DNA of 64,000 bases, from the NCBI GenBank assembly GCA_016214985.1, contig JACRMM010000048.1:1-64000 (forward strand), given 5' to 3'. How positions within the stretch are numbered: the stretch's first letter is position 1; the number at the start of each line of letters is the position of its first letter. This document shows, piece after piece, positions 1-9,558 of this stretch. A program made the translations under genes and the position numbers. The DNA comes from Deltaproteobacteria bacterium. Lineage in GTDB: Bacteria > Desulfobacterota > Deferrisomatia > Deferrisomatales > JACRMM01. Below the pieces are notes generated by a model. That model was not told the DNA's origin. It made no database searches and saw only the letters and a program-made list of their open reading frames with translations.

Positions 1-84
1 CGGTGTCTTCGGGGAGCGCCGGAGGGTCTCCAGGGCTTCTTTGTCGGAGGCAGAGAGTTCGTAGACTTCATGTGTGCGTGCCAT
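1..84 (-). CDS. N-terminal fragment of an IS630-like transposase (partial, runs off the window)
   Basis: A minus-strand frame opens with ATG at 84 and stays open to the window edge (28 codons). It reads MARTHEVYELSASDKEALE and continues into LRRSPKTP. This resembles the opening of IS630-type transposases and their helix-turn-helix proteins, which begin with a short strand, 'LS..(D/E)...L..L.R...TPQ', and then the first DNA-binding helix. The DDE catalytic part would lie outside the window. It borders an AT-rich glycan cassette, so it may mark one end of a mobile or transferred segment. The fragment is short, so the family call is tentative. Confidence 0.4.
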   Translation of the reverse strand, partial: MARTHEVYELSASDKEALETLRRSPKTP

Positions 85-151
85 GCCGCATGGTACCACA
101 CCTTGGCTTTAAAGGTAATAACTAACCGCACAGTACACTAGACAATTACTC

Positions 152-1915
152 CTATTGGAGGCGCATATTGATTTCTCGAGGCGGTGCCACTTGAAACTCG
201 TAGGCACCAATATCATAACCGCCTCGCGCTGGTTTTCGCGTCCCGAGCTGGTCCGCTGACACTAATGGCGCCACAGCATCGGTGCCATGATCAATAGCAG
301 GACTATCCCATCTTAAATCAAGGCGTCCGGAAACCGCGTTCACAAATTTTGGGTCTGCTTCCACCTCATCACTCAATGCCCACGCCGGTTTCTTGTCAGA
401 TGATCCATACCAGATATTATTCCTAGAATCTATTCTCGATGCGTCAAAAGATATGTGATTAATTTGAAAGTAATTTGTATCTGCCGAAATAGCCATTATG
501 ATATTGTTATATATATATACCTTCTCTGGATAAGTTCCCTGTGGAGAATATCCCATTTGTATTATGCCACCTGGAGAAGCATCAGGAGCATCTGTTAGGA
601 CTGTATTATTAAAGAGGCGATAAATTCCCTTGGCTAGCCCTGCGCCCCGCAAAGCAATTGGCGAGAACCCTCCGTTCTTTTTTGTCATGCAGTTACGAAA
701 CACATTATTGTATATAGCGATTTCAAAGGATCCTAAATTGCACAAGATAGCTTCTTCGGCAAGGTTCTCGAATATGTTGTCATGAATCCGTACGTTCGTG
801 TTGGTGCCCCATGTCCCGTTTTCAGAAGAAAATGGGGTCGTCCCCCAGCCATCTCCCGCTATCTGCAGAGCTGCCCGGCCGTATCTGTTGTCATGAATTC
901 TGGACCAGGCGATCTCTCCATCAGTATAGAAATGGCTTAAATAAATCACATGGGAAGCCAAGTCAGGCACGGCGAGCGCACTTTGATTACCTATGTCTAA
1001 TCCATAAACCTTAATTCCGATACATCGCTGCAAAGCAAGCACGTTCACCCCACTACTTGCCCCTGCCATCCCACCACGGACGCGCAAGTTCACCAATCGT
1101 GGGTAATTCAAATATTGCCGAGGATCACTGTAAAACCCGAGATAGATGGCAACATTCCCAGAATCCCTCAGGTCGAACGTCATGTTGGCAAACACATAGT
1201 GCTCGACGCCGACGACGCATCTGATGCCGGCAACACCGGTAGTATTGATACTGCCCCAATCCACCACAGGATCCTCCCCTGGGTATCCTGCTATGGTAAT
1301 CGCGTTAGTAGGCGACGTACCACCTACCGCGGGGGTCCTTCCGTTGCCAACCCCGACATTGAGCCAGCGATTATTGTATAGATTCTCATTGCCAGAACTC
1401 AGGTCGTACGTCCCGCCCCTCAAGATCATGAAGTCACCTGCGGAAAAGTCCGGCATAGCCATGACCGCGTTCGGGGTACGAAAGGGCCGACTTGGGTCAT
1501 TAACAACACCGCTAGCATCATTTCCCCACGTAGCTACATAATAAAAATTTCCCGGCCGGATGGTAAAGAAGTCTGGCGCCGCGACTGTAAGGCCACCCAC
1601 ACTGAGAACCAGTGGGCCACTCCTTGTTCTTGGCCCAAGCTGCACCGAAACCTGTGTTTCTGACCAGTACTTATAGGCAGCAACCTCGCCACCGCCAACG
1701 GTAACCGTTGAGGTGCCACGCATTGAACCAAAATTCCTACCATTAATTGTGACGTAGCAACCGTTGTTATTCTCTCCGCCACTGTTCGGACCAGCAATGA
1801 TGTCCGTATAATTCACCACCGGAAGGCCGGTCGCTCCAGCAAAGCAGAAATGTGGAGCAACCCAGCCCCCGATTGTCGCCAGGACACCGAGCACACAACC
1901 ACGCCAGAACCTCAT
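152..1915 (-). CDS. Secreted right-handed beta-helix protein with an N-terminal IPT/TIG-like domain
   Basis: The 587-residue product starts with a signal peptide (about residues 1-27, hydrophobic core followed by CFAGA). Residues about 33-118 look like an IPT/TIG immunoglobulin-like domain (ITGRNFG-type turn, strands ending in FFTI). The rest (about 120-560) has the N/G/D-rich, regularly spaced short strands of a parallel beta-helix, including 'YVATWGNDASG' at its start and a terminal DIGAYEF motif typical of secreted choice-of-anchor/polysaccharide-lyase-like helices. A near-perfect Shine-Dalgarno (AAAGGAGGTGATTC) precedes the ATG. It is probably exported and acts on or binds the polysaccharide; no catalytic residues could be assigned. 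There is no PEP-CTERM tail at the C-terminus. Confidence 0.75.
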   Translation of the reverse strand: MRFWRGCVLGVLATIGGWVAPHFCFAGATGLPVVNYTDIIAGPNSGGENNNGCYVTINGRNFGSMRGTSTVTVGGGEVAAYKYWSETQVSVQLGPRTRSGPLVLSVGGLTVAAPDFFTIRPGNFYYVATWGNDASGVVNDPSRPFRTPNAVMAMPDFSAGDFMILRGGTYDLSSGNENLYNNRWLNVGVGNGRTPAVGGTSPTNAITIAGYPGEDPVVDWGSINTTGVAGIRCVVGVEHYVFANMTFDLRDSGNVAIYLGFYSDPRQYLNYPRLVNLRVRGGMAGASSGVNVLALQRCIGIKVYGLDIGNQSALAVPDLASHVIYLSHFYTDGEIAWSRIHDNRYGRAALQIAGDGWGTTPFSSENGTWGTNTNVRIHDNIFENLAEEAILCNLGSFEIAIYNNVFRNCMTKKNGGFSPIALRGAGLAKGIYRLFNNTVLTDAPDASPGGIIQMGYSPQGTYPEKVYIYNNIIMAISADTNYFQINHISFDASRIDSRNNIWYGSSDKKPAWALSDEVEADPKFVNAVSGRLDLRWDSPAIDHGTDAVAPLVSADQLGTRKPARGGYDIGAYEFQVAPPREINMRLQ

Positions 1916-2191
1916 GAATCACCTCCTTTGGGTCACACCCTTGGTTGGCACATTGCACCGGATTTGTCTAATGCAATTTGCGCGCCATCCCTGCAAGCCT
2001 CTCGAGCCATGACTCCCGTCAAACCCGCTACCTCGGCCCGGAACGGTTTCGGAACACAGAGCACGCTCTCGCACCCCGGAGGACCACGGTTGGCTGCCTC
2101 GACATCAATCGAGACCTATCCACGCCCTCCCGAACGAGCACGCGCCAAACCACCGAGCGGACGGATTGCACGAGATGGACTACAGCTTCCC

Positions 2192-3316
2192 TTAGGTCCT
2201 CTTGCAGTGCCATGCCCAAAGGGCGTCCCCAATTCTGCGCGCGGCCGTCCCGTCGCCGAATGGGTTCTGCGCTTTGGCCATCAAGTTATACTCATCTTCG
2301 TTGTCGAGCAAGATGGAAGCGGCGCCGACGATTTTCGCCGTTTCGGTCCCAACAAGGCGTGCTGTACCTGCTTCTATTGCTTCCGGCCGCTCCGTATTCT
2401 CCCTAAGTACAAGCACAGGCTTACCTAAGGAAGGCGCTTCTTCCTGAATACCACCGGAGTCTGTGAGTACGAAGTGACACCGGTTTAGAAGTCCAACAAA
2501 TTGATCGTAAGGAAGAGGATCTATCAATGAAATCCTCGGATCTGCCCCCAATTCAGACTGCACCACCTGCCGCACTTCCGGGTTGAGATGCACGGGGAAC
2601 ACAATCCGGACGTCGGGGTATCGGTCACAAATCTCTCGGAAGGCAGCCAGTGCGTTTCGCAAGGGTTCGCCCAGGCTTTCCCTGCGGTGCATGGTGACAC
2701 AGAGTAAGCGTTGATGCTCCTGTCCTAGGCCTGCGGGGTCTACTACCTCCACCTTCTTCCCCTTAGATTGGAGGACCTCGAACAGCGCATCGATGCCGGT
2801 GTTTCCAGTGACGCAGATCGCCTCGCGTGCGACTCTCTCGCCCAGCAGATTCTCAGCGGCCCTGTTGGTGGGCGCAAAATGCAAGGCCGCTAGGCGCCCG
2901 ATCAGTTGACGATTCATCTCTTCAGGAAATGGGTTCGCTAACGAATATGTTCGGAGACCTGCCTCCACGTGCGCTACAGCGATCTTATGCTGCGCCGCAG
3001 TCAAGGCTGCCGAGAAGGCGGAGGACGTGTCTCCCTGCACCACGACAACGTCTGGACGAAACTCCTCCACCACTGGGCCAAAGCGGTCGATCGTCTTGCT
3101 GACAATCGAATCTAGGCTCTGTCGAGCTTGCATGATCTCCATGTTCACGTCCGGTTCGAGACCGAACATCTCCAAGTACGGGCCAGCCATCTCCCGATGC
3201 TGCCCGGTGCAAACAGCCAACGTTTCAAAAACTGTTGGTCTGCGCCGCAGCTCAAGAATGACAGGAGCTGTCTTAATGATCTCCGGGCGTGTGCCAAACA
3301 CCACGCATACTCTCAT
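2192..3316 (-). CDS. wecB: UDP-N-acetylglucosamine 2-epimerase (non-hydrolysing)
   Basis: This enzyme interconverts UDP-GlcNAc and UDP-ManNAc in the cytoplasm and supplies ManNAc-type sugars for glycan synthesis. The 374-residue product has the family hallmarks in order: GTRPE at residues 8-12, TGQH, the VQGDT and HVEAGLRT segments in the middle, a GNTGIDAL linker, and the C-terminal TDSGGIQEEAP and ENTERPEA nucleotide-binding motifs. The length is normal. An in-frame frame extends 18 codons further upstream, but the start at 3316 is preferred: it begins right at the first beta-strand (MRVCVVFGTRPE) and follows a GAGAGGAGA ribosome-binding site. A second, broken epimerase lies at 25.8-26.4 kb, so this copy may be the functional one. 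Confidence 0.93.
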   Translation of the reverse strand: MRVCVVFGTRPEIIKTAPVILELRRRPTVFETLAVCTGQHREMAGPYLEMFGLEPDVNMEIMQARQSLDSIVSKTIDRFGPVVEEFRPDVVVVQGDTSSAFSAALTAAQHKIAVAHVEAGLRTYSLANPFPEEMNRQLIGRLAALHFAPTNRAAENLLGERVAREAICVTGNTGIDALFEVLQSKGKKVEVVDPAGLGQEHQRLLCVTMHRRESLGEPLRNALAAFREICDRYPDVRIVFPVHLNPEVRQVVQSELGADPRISLIDPLPYDQFVGLLNRCHFVLTDSGGIQEEAPSLGKPVLVLRENTERPEAIEAGTARLVGTETAKIVGAASILLDNEDEYNLMAKAQNPFGDGTAARRIGDALWAWHCKRT

Positions 3317-3461
3317 TCTCCTCTCAACCCCGACCTCCCGCATTGCCCAATCTCCCCTTGCAAGTGACACGAGCTATCAGTGAAACCGCAGCAACCCAAT
3401 GTCTTCAAGGACCACAGAACTCCCTCCGATATTAAAATTGCCCAATACGATCCGTAATAGA

Positions 3462-4661
3462 TCACCCCTTTTCCGCTACAAAACGATCAATGACCTCGAG
3501 CAAAATGCCCGTATCTCGGCACCAGTTGTACCGCCGATCCACCGCATCCCAACCGTTCTTCCCAAGGCGCGTGCGATCCAAGCGGCTCCTAGCAAGTAAA
3601 CCCACTGCCTCACGCAGGGACTCATCCACGTTTGCGTCAAACACGACACCGCACTCCTCTTCTAGGACAATTCTCCGGAGGGGCACGGCGTTAGAGACGA
3701 TGACTGGCTTTCCAGCTGCCATATAGTCAAAAAGCTTATTCGGGATAGTCGTGTTCTTGTGAGCCGTTGGTTGGTGTGGAACGATACAGATGTCTGCCAT
3801 CGAGATATAATTTGGTATTTCAGAAAACTGGATCCAGCCCAGGAACTCCATACTAGAGGCAATTCCCAGGTCGTTTGCCAGCGTCCTAAAATCTGTTAAA
3901 CCATCACCATCCCCAGCGATCACAAACAACAAATTTGGCACCTGTTGTAATATACTTGGAATACATCTGAGGACACTTTCCAGTCCTCGGGCTCTATTGA
4001 CGTAGCCGTGATAGAAAAGAATGATCTTGTCCCGCCATGCATTGGGCCTATTGTTGCTAATTCTGCACGCCTCCACCACCGCAACATCCGGAGTATTGCT
4101 TACTACAGACACTTTTTCTGGTCGAACGCCCATTGCTGTCACAGCATCACGTGCCTCTTCCACCACAGTAAGCACGTGATCCGCAAGAGGAATAAATCGA
4201 CGTTCCATGCATTCCGCCATTTTCGGATTCTTTAAAAACAAACTCGAGAGACTCCACGGCTTCTCTTCCGCCACATCGGCCCACATGGCAGAGTAGAGTT
4301 CCGCCATGTCAAAGATCACCGGTATACGCCGAGTCCTGCCCAACCACACCCCCAAGGGAAGGAGCGGCAGATCCCGGACAATGAGCAAATCGATCTCTTC
4401 GTCGTCGCAAACCGCGGCGGATTCGGAACGCCAAAAGGGATTCCCGCTCGCGGGAAGGGACACGATCCGATTCAGACGAATCGAACTACTGCACCGAAGC
4501 CTCCGGATCTCGAGCCCTTCAATGCGCTCTCTTCTCAACCGACCCTGGCGATTGCTCGCGACGATGAAGACTTCGTGTCCACTGTCGCGAAGCGTTCGGC
4601 CAAGCTTTTCCACCCTCACGTCCCAAGGATACTCATCCTTCCACAACATCTCGATCTTCAT
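3462..4661 (-). CDS. Glycosyltransferase family 4 protein
   Basis: A 399-residue GT-B fold glycosyltransferase that probably moves an activated sugar onto the growing repeat unit on the cytoplasmic face of the membrane. The N-terminal half opens with a Rossmann strand and 'DVRVEKLGRTLRDSGHEV', typical of GT4 acceptor domains. The C-terminal half has 'LFYHGYVNRARGLESVL' (donor-domain start), 'FVIAGDGDG', and 'NKLFDYMAAGKPVIVSN' followed by 'EEECGVVF', the EX7E-like GT4 signature region. Donor and acceptor cannot be told from sequence. It sits between wecB and a deacetylase on the same strand and is clearly AT-richer than the genes beyond 10 kb. Confidence 0.88.
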   Translation of the reverse strand: MKIEMLWKDEYPWDVRVEKLGRTLRDSGHEVFIVASNRQGRLRRERIEGLEIRRLRCSSSIRLNRIVSLPASGNPFWRSESAAVCDDEEIDLLIVRDLPLLPLGVWLGRTRRIPVIFDMAELYSAMWADVAEEKPWSLSSLFLKNPKMAECMERRFIPLADHVLTVVEEARDAVTAMGVRPEKVSVVSNTPDVAVVEACRISNNRPNAWRDKIILFYHGYVNRARGLESVLRCIPSILQQVPNLLFVIAGDGDGLTDFRTLANDLGIASSMEFLGWIQFSEIPNYISMADICIVPHQPTAHKNTTIPNKLFDYMAAGKPVIVSNAVPLRRIVLEEECGVVFDANVDESLREAVGLLARSRLDRTRLGKNGWDAVDRRYNWCRDTGILLEVIDRFVAEKG

Positions 4662-4697
4662 GGGGCTTTCCTGTCAGAGTGTAGAATACCAATACGT

Positions 4698-4868
4698 CTA
4701 TCCGAGTTTCCCGCGCGGCTCCTCAAGGTCCCTGCTTTGCCCCAGCACTCCCGTTCTGAATCCTTTCACATAGCAATGCGCAGACCGCTTCCGATATTCC
4801 TGTTCCCCCGCACGCTCTTCTCCAGTGTACGCGGCCTTTGCTAGAATCCACCGGATAAGCTCACGAAT
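4698..4868 (-). pseudogene. Remnant of a glycosyltransferase-like 3' end
   Basis: Between the deacetylase stop and the GT4 start, one minus-strand frame is open for 56 codons and ends in TAG at 4698-4700. It has no start codon; an upstream TAG closes it. Its translation (IRELIRWILAKAAYTGEE, then EYRKRSAHCYVKGFRTG) has the charged amphipathic look of GT2 glycosyltransferase C-termini. It overlaps the deacetylase stop by a few bases in another frame. I read it as the residue of a gene lost by recombination; that is inference from composition, not a confirmed match. Confidence 0.4.
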
Positions 4869-5685
4869 CTAGCACTAGGTCAACTCGTCGCACGCCGTAA
4901 TACCGCCTATACAAGAAACGATATGCCCGCTCCCCAATGCACCGCTTTACCAAGTGCTTCACACCCCACCTGAGGCGCAACGAAGCCCAATTAGAGCGGT
5001 CTCCCTCCAATAAAAGCGAAAAGTCTCTCAACCCCATGTTCGAGGTTACGTCTACTCTCCCTAACACACAAGAAGATCCTTCTATAGCGTCGGGTGCGTT
5101 TGTTTTCACGTCCGAAGTGCAAATCACCCGGTATCCCAGTTCCAACGCGATGTCGAGTCCCCTGCGCGAGTAGCTGCCATGTGGCCAACTGAAGCCGCAG
5201 ACCCCCACGCCGAGCCGGTCCTCCAGAATCTTCTTAGAGCCCTCGAGCTCACTACGAATCACCGACGAACTAGCGCTCCGAAGTGGCCTGTGACTAATCC
5301 CGTGGGAGTGCACTTCCATGCCACAACGAGTGAGATCTTCTAGATTGGACCACGACATGTATCCCGGACTATCGATCAACCCCGTAGAAACAAAAAAAAT
5401 TCCGCGCATCCGCAATTCTGCCAGAACGGGCGCTGCAAATTCGTAGTTTCCTAACATGCCATCGTCAAATGTAACTACAACCGGACTAGAAGATTTTCTT
5501 CTCAGACCTACCTCACGAAATCCCAAAGTATCCATATCTAGGCGGGCAATCTCCTTTACGTGCCGAGAGAACATGTCTTCTCGCAAAAGGCACGCATCAG
5601 ACATCTCCCTACCAGAACAACTTAGGTCAAAACCATTACTAACAATATCGTGGTACATTAGTACCGGAAGATTCCATGCTATCAT
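4861..5685 (-). CDS. Polysaccharide deacetylase (NodB fold, CE4)
   Basis: A 274-residue NodB-homology deacetylase expected to remove N- or O-acetyl groups from a glycan using a divalent metal. Motif 1 is TFDDG (about residues 72-76), motif 2 is the H-x3-H metal pair in HSHGISH (about 126-132), and motif 3 is SWPHGSYS, so all catalytic motifs are present. There is no signal peptide, although the early PVLMYHDIV strand is typical of the family. The ATG at 5685 follows AGGAGA by about nine bases; an in-frame TTG one codon upstream is the alternative. It stands alone, with about 170 bases to the acyltransferase behind it. Confidence 0.88.
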   Translation of the reverse strand: MIAWNLPVLMYHDIVSNGFDLSCSGREMSDACLLREDMFSRHVKEIARLDMDTLGFREVGLRRKSSSPVVVTFDDGMLGNYEFAAPVLAELRMRGIFFVSTGLIDSPGYMSWSNLEDLTRCGMEVHSHGISHRPLRSASSSVIRSELEGSKKILEDRLGVGVCGFSWPHGSYSRRGLDIALELGYRVICTSDVKTNAPDAIEGSSCVLGRVDVTSNMGLRDFSLLLEGDRSNWASLRLRWGVKHLVKRCIGERAYRFLYRRYYGVRRVDLVLDS

Positions 5686-5861
5686 CAATAAACATCTCCT
5701 GTATTCTTACTCTCTTTTTTGCCCGTTGACGTGAATCTTCCACTCGTTTCAATCTGCCTTCACAGGGGAAGTCTTCCGAGTCCCTATCGATGGCTGCCTT
5801 GTGGCGTCACAACGGTCTCTCCTTCATGGTTCTCTTCCTTCAAGCGCAGTGGATCAGGCCA

Positions 5862-6428
5862 TTAGTCGCCCAGTTTCTTTCTGTACTTCACCACGCGGGC
5901 GGGATTTCCCACTGCAATTCCGTAATCCGGCACATCTCGCGACACAACAGCGCCCGCCCCGACAATGGCGTATTTGCCGACTCTGACGCCTGGCAATACT
6001 ATCACGCGATTTCCAAGCCACGCATAGTCATCTATGAGAACGTCTAGCTTATCCTCACCATCGTAAGTATCCTCAAGGTATCTATGATTTTGCGCAAGGA
6101 TCATGCATTCTCGTCCCATCATTACATGTCTCCCAATTGTTACCAACCCACCACCGGGCGCAATATAAGAGTACGCACCGATATTCGCATGGTCTCTCAA
6201 TACGAGGCACGCGCCATTGCCGAAATCTACGCCACGGGCAATGCCGAATGTCCCTTCGCACTCTCTTAACAATGATCTGGAGACTGCCCTCCGAATACGA
6301 AATGCAACGCTTCCGATTTGTCGCAATCCACCCGGCAGGTGCTTTGCAATCGCAAGATAAAGTAGATAGCAAATTATCTTCTTTAACGTCCAACTCTGCC
6401 GATGCGAACGTTCTGCCCTATAGTTCAT
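5862..6428 (-). CDS. Hexapeptide-repeat O-acyltransferase (WcaF/maltose acetyltransferase-like)
   Basis: A 188-residue left-handed beta-helix acyltransferase, probably adding acetyl groups from acetyl-CoA to a sugar. The C-terminal two thirds show the isoleucine/valine-led hexapeptide rhythm: 'IGAYSYIAPGGGLVTIG', 'VMMGRECMILAQNHR' with the catalytic-type histidine region, then 'VIVLPGVRVGKYAIVGAGAVV' and the usual 'VGNPARVVK' end. I chose the ATG at 6428 rather than a further upstream one, because it leaves only an 11-base overlap with the upstream polymerase gene and follows an ACGAGGG site. The overlap suggests translational coupling to the polymerase. Confidence 0.85.
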   Translation of the reverse strand: MNYRAERSHRQSWTLKKIICYLLYLAIAKHLPGGLRQIGSVAFRIRRAVSRSLLRECEGTFGIARGVDFGNGACLVLRDHANIGAYSYIAPGGGLVTIGRHVMMGRECMILAQNHRYLEDTYDGEDKLDVLIDDYAWLGNRVIVLPGVRVGKYAIVGAGAVVSRDVPDYGIAVGNPARVVKYRKKLGD

Positions 6429-7740
6429 GCGCGCCAAGTCCCTCGTGAACTCTCGTGCCAGAGCCAATATTGTCCAACGCAGCGTCAACTAAGCCCCAGG
6501 TGATCCAGAAATAGCTCCCGAGCACGAAATATGACCATCGATCACCGAATATGTTGGTTATTATTACAGCAATAACGCACCCCATAAACCCTAGTCCCAG
6601 ACCCTTTCCGTGTACCGTATTCGCGTTACAAAACAATTTCGCGCCACTCCTTACCGCAGCAACTAAAATCCACATCAGTATACATAAGCCAACAATCCCC
6701 TGCTCACTCAATTGTTTGAGATAAAAATTATGTGTATCCGTCAGTCCCGCCACGCTCGCTTCGAACCCAAAGCTACCGAATCCGCAACCAATAACAGGAC
6801 TGCGTTCAAATAGTTCGATTGCCTTGTCCCATAGTTGAATCCTTGTAGCCGCTGAACTCTCAAGTTGGCCCTCCGATGTCTCGGTCATTGATATCCGGTC
6901 CACGACAGATACTGGCAAGAGAGTTTGCCACGCGAGAGGCAATAGCACGACAAGCACAAGGAGCAGCCGCTTCTTAACTAATCCGTAGAACGCAATGACA
7001 CCATAGGCCGCAACATATGCGGCTCGCGAGTATGAAAAGAACAGCGGATGCAGTCCCATGAGCACCGCTCCGGCCAAGAGTACTTTGGCGATGATCCCAG
7101 TTTCAAAAAAAAACATACCTAGGAATAATGCGCTAAAGTGAACAACAAAAGCCCCCAAGTGGTTTGCCCCCAAACCCACTGCCTCAAAAGGCCCACCCAC
7201 TCTTTTGTCATACGCGAAACTCGCTCCGCCGGAAAAGTTCCGATAGCTTCTGAGAGAAACAAAAAATAGGGTGAAAGCCATGAGCAACAAGATGGTCTGT
7301 CGATCCTTTTCAGTACGGCACGCCGACAATGCGATGAAATAGAAGAAGATCATCTGGGCATAGTTCTTCCAATCTGCCACGAACTGATTCTCTAGTGTAA
7401 TAGGGAGCGGCATCGCGTATCGTATACTAGAATTTAATACCGATGCATACGAGAACAATATCATCAATAGTATAGGAAATGTATTGCCTCCCTTCAATCG
7501 CATCTTCCCCTGCAACAGCAATCCAAGCAACACTGACCCGTAAAGGAGATCAATGTAGTCTTTCCCCATTGGATAAGCATGGAATTTATACCAAATATTC
7601 GGCTGTGGTATCAAGAATACAAGAAGTACAAATCCGCCCCAAGCATCTTTCAACGCACTCCAGACGGCAATCCCCAGCCCCATCGCATAGAGAACCGGGG
7701 GCATCAGGACTCGCAAGAACGCCTTCAGCGCGGTGAGCAC
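6418..7740 (-). CDS. O-antigen ligase/polymerase family membrane protein (Wzy-like)
   Basis: A 440-residue polytopic inner-membrane protein with about ten to twelve hydrophobic helices. A large periplasmic-type loop near residues 265-330 contains 'AATRIQLWDKAIELFERSP' and 'GCGFGSFG', followed by 'DTHNFYLKQLSEQGIVG'. This is the Wzy_C signature (H-N-x-(Y/F) after the GxG loop) shared by O-antigen ligases and repeat-unit polymerases. It should polymerise or transfer lipid-linked repeat units at the periplasmic face. The start is GTG with a GGAGG seven bases upstream. The gene is AT-richer than its right-hand neighbours and lies 120 bases from the flippase. Confidence 0.88.
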   Translation of the reverse strand: MLTALKAFLRVLMPPVLYAMGLGIAVWSALKDAWGGFVLLVFLIPQPNIWYKFHAYPMGKDYIDLLYGSVLLGLLLQGKMRLKGGNTFPILLMILFSYASVLNSSIRYAMPLPITLENQFVADWKNYAQMIFFYFIALSACRTEKDRQTILLLMAFTLFFVSLRSYRNFSGGASFAYDKRVGGPFEAVGLGANHLGAFVVHFSALFLGMFFFETGIIAKVLLAGAVLMGLHPLFFSYSRAAYVAAYGVIAFYGLVKKRLLLVLVVLLPLAWQTLLPVSVVDRISMTETSEGQLESSAATRIQLWDKAIELFERSPVIGCGFGSFGFEASVAGLTDTHNFYLKQLSEQGIVGLCILMWILVAAVRSGAKLFCNANTVHGKGLGLGFMGCVIAVIITNIFGDRWSYFVLGSYFWITWGLVDAALDNIGSGTRVHEGLGAHEL

Positions 7741-7860
7741 TCAACATCCTCCGTAACGGCCCTGGCTCGGCCCCGGGGCCTTTGGACATCGCCCAGGAAG
7801 TCATTGCCATCAAGAACACGGCGACTAGACCCGTTGTCACCGCGCGCTGCCGCCGGGTCG

Positions 7861-9351
7861 TCAAACCGCCGGTTGCTGATCACGGCCGCGCAGGAACCTG
7901 AGAACCACATGGCGCTCGAGGGCGAGAATCCAGGCAGCACAGATTGTGCCGCCGACAAGCAGTTTCGCTACCAGCGTCGCGCCGGGCGAGCCCAACGCAA
8001 CGGATCGGAGCACAAGAAGTACGGTTAGCGCTGCAAATCCGTAGCCGATCAGCCGCCCTGTGTCCACACGCACCGTCAGACACCGCCTGCAGGTCCACCA
8101 CGTGGCTGCCGCGAGGACACACGCGGCCCCAAGGGTCGCGATCGCGGCCCCCATGACGCCGTGGACAGGGATCAGCATCCAGTTAAGAACGAGGTTGAGG
8201 ACGGCAGCCATAACTACAAGAAACATGATCATGCCAGATCTCTTTTCAAGATATAAACCAGCCTTTAGCACCTCGTTGATAGTAAGCACCAATACGCCAA
8301 ACAGTATTACATTGGTGGATGCAACGACCGGCAGGTATTTATAGGAAGCCAATACAATAATCAGCTCCCTGCTGACTGAAAAATAGCCAGACATCACCAA
8401 CATCGCCCCTGACAGAAGGTAGGTCATGGCCTGCTCAACGATCTTCTCTGCCCCTTTTCGTCCCTTCGATTGGAAGGCCTCGACGTACGCGGGAGTGACG
8501 GCGTAAGAGACAGCGAACATCACTGATCCCCCAATGTAGTTAACTAAATTGTATCCAGCCGAGTACAAGCCTGCAGCAGCCGTACCCGCAATCGCCGCCA
8601 GCATGTACCTGTCTGCATAGGAAAGGACTACATATCCCATTTCCGAAATCACCATCGGCGCGCCAAAACGAATCATCTTTCGTGCGAGTCGGGAAGAAGC
8701 GCCCCGCATCGCAAAAGAAAAATTGCGACGCAACCATAGCCAGAGAGCGAGGAACAGCAATACGTCTCCGATACCCGTACCGATATAGTAGCGTGACAGA
8801 ACTCCGTGGGCGGTCCACAGACATAGCAGTCCGAGTAAAGACGTGATAATCCGACTCAGCACGGCAACTTTGGCGTAAGCTGAACTCCTTCCGAGTACCC
8901 GCATGAAGCTCATGGCGACCGCGATCGTCGGCCGAATCGCCACCGGTAGAGCGAGAAGCAAGAAACACAGTAGCATCTCTGTATTCGGAAATACGCCAAG
9001 CCAATAGAGGCCAGCTAACAGTACAAGGCAGGTGCCTGCTGTGATGGCGCCCAGAACGCAACTTGCGAATATTCCGGTTGACACCAGGGCGGCGAGCGCG
9101 GGGGGTTTTCGGGAGTACCGCGCGTAAAAGCGAATGACCGCCTCCGAAAGCCCAAGCTTTCCAAGTGGGACAATCAGCATCGCCGTTGTGCCGATCAACG
9201 CGAAAGTTCCATACTGCTCGATCGAGAGGAGTCGCGTGAGAATCGGGAACGTGACAAGGCCGAGCAACTGCGCGATGACAGTAGCGCCAAAGAAATGGCT
9301 GAATTGCTTGAACATCTTGTGTTGAGCCACAGATCTATACTCTCCCGTCAT
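7861..9351 (-). CDS. Oligosaccharide flippase (Wzx/MATE-like polysaccharide biosynthesis protein)
   Basis: A 496-residue membrane protein with about twelve to fourteen hydrophobic helices. It opens with 'FFGATVIAQLLGLVTFPILTRLL' in the first helix and 'SIEQYGTFALIG' in the first loop, the classic start of Wzx/RfbX flippases of the MOP superfamily. It would move undecaprenyl-linked repeat units to the periplasmic side. The ATG at 9351 has no good ribosome-binding site; an in-frame ATG at 9315 (MFKQFSHFF) is equally likely as the real start. Its stop TGA overlaps a TTG (7864) that opens a short hydrophobic frame, too weak to call. The polymerase follows after 120 bases. Confidence 0.9.
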   Translation of the reverse strand: MTGEYRSVAQHKMFKQFSHFFGATVIAQLLGLVTFPILTRLLSIEQYGTFALIGTTAMLIVPLGKLGLSEAVIRFYARYSRKPPALAALVSTGIFASCVLGAITAGTCLVLLAGLYWLGVFPNTEMLLCFLLLALPVAIRPTIAVAMSFMRVLGRSSAYAKVAVLSRIITSLLGLLCLWTAHGVLSRYYIGTGIGDVLLFLALWLWLRRNFSFAMRGASSRLARKMIRFGAPMVISEMGYVVLSYADRYMLAAIAGTAAAGLYSAGYNLVNYIGGSVMFAVSYAVTPAYVEAFQSKGRKGAEKIVEQAMTYLLSGAMLVMSGYFSVSRELIIVLASYKYLPVVASTNVILFGVLVLTINEVLKAGLYLEKRSGMIMFLVVMAAVLNLVLNWMLIPVHGVMGAAIATLGAACVLAAATWWTCRRCLTVRVDTGRLIGYGFAALTVLLVLRSVALGSPGATLVAKLLVGGTICAAWILALERHVVLRFLRGRDQQPAV

Positions 9352-9357
9352 CTGAGA

Positions 9358-9558
9358 TCAGGTTGCATTCTTGACCTCATTCACGCTTCCACCGATATCC
9401 TGAACCAATCGTCTAACACTTCTTGCGTTGACCTGCGTTTGTGTGAAATATCGGCCGTTGCCTTTCCATAGAAGCGTCTTGATATTGGCGTATGGAAGCA
9501 CCGGTCTTGTCTTTGGAAATCGCGCAAAGAAAATCGAGAGCCTCCTTAAGTATGTTGG
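9358..9558 (-). pseudogene. Coding remnant upstream of the flippase, family unknown
   Basis: The 260 bases between the deacetylase-GT4 fusion and the flippase hold no intact gene. One minus-strand frame is open for 66 codons up to a TGA six bases before the flippase ATG, and is closed upstream by a TGA. Its translation (ARFPKTRPVLPYANIKTLL, then GRYFTQTQVNARSV) looks like a genuine protein C-terminus. A second frame just upstream offers an ATG (MTNILKEALDFL) that could have been its natural continuation before a frameshift. I do not recognise the family. Confidence 0.3.

Noticed and set aside
7586-7864. Small TTG-start gene with a hydrophobic N-terminus overlapping the flippase stop
   Set aside because: The frame continues deep into the polymerase gene without plausible protein sequence; only the first 25 codons look signal-like.
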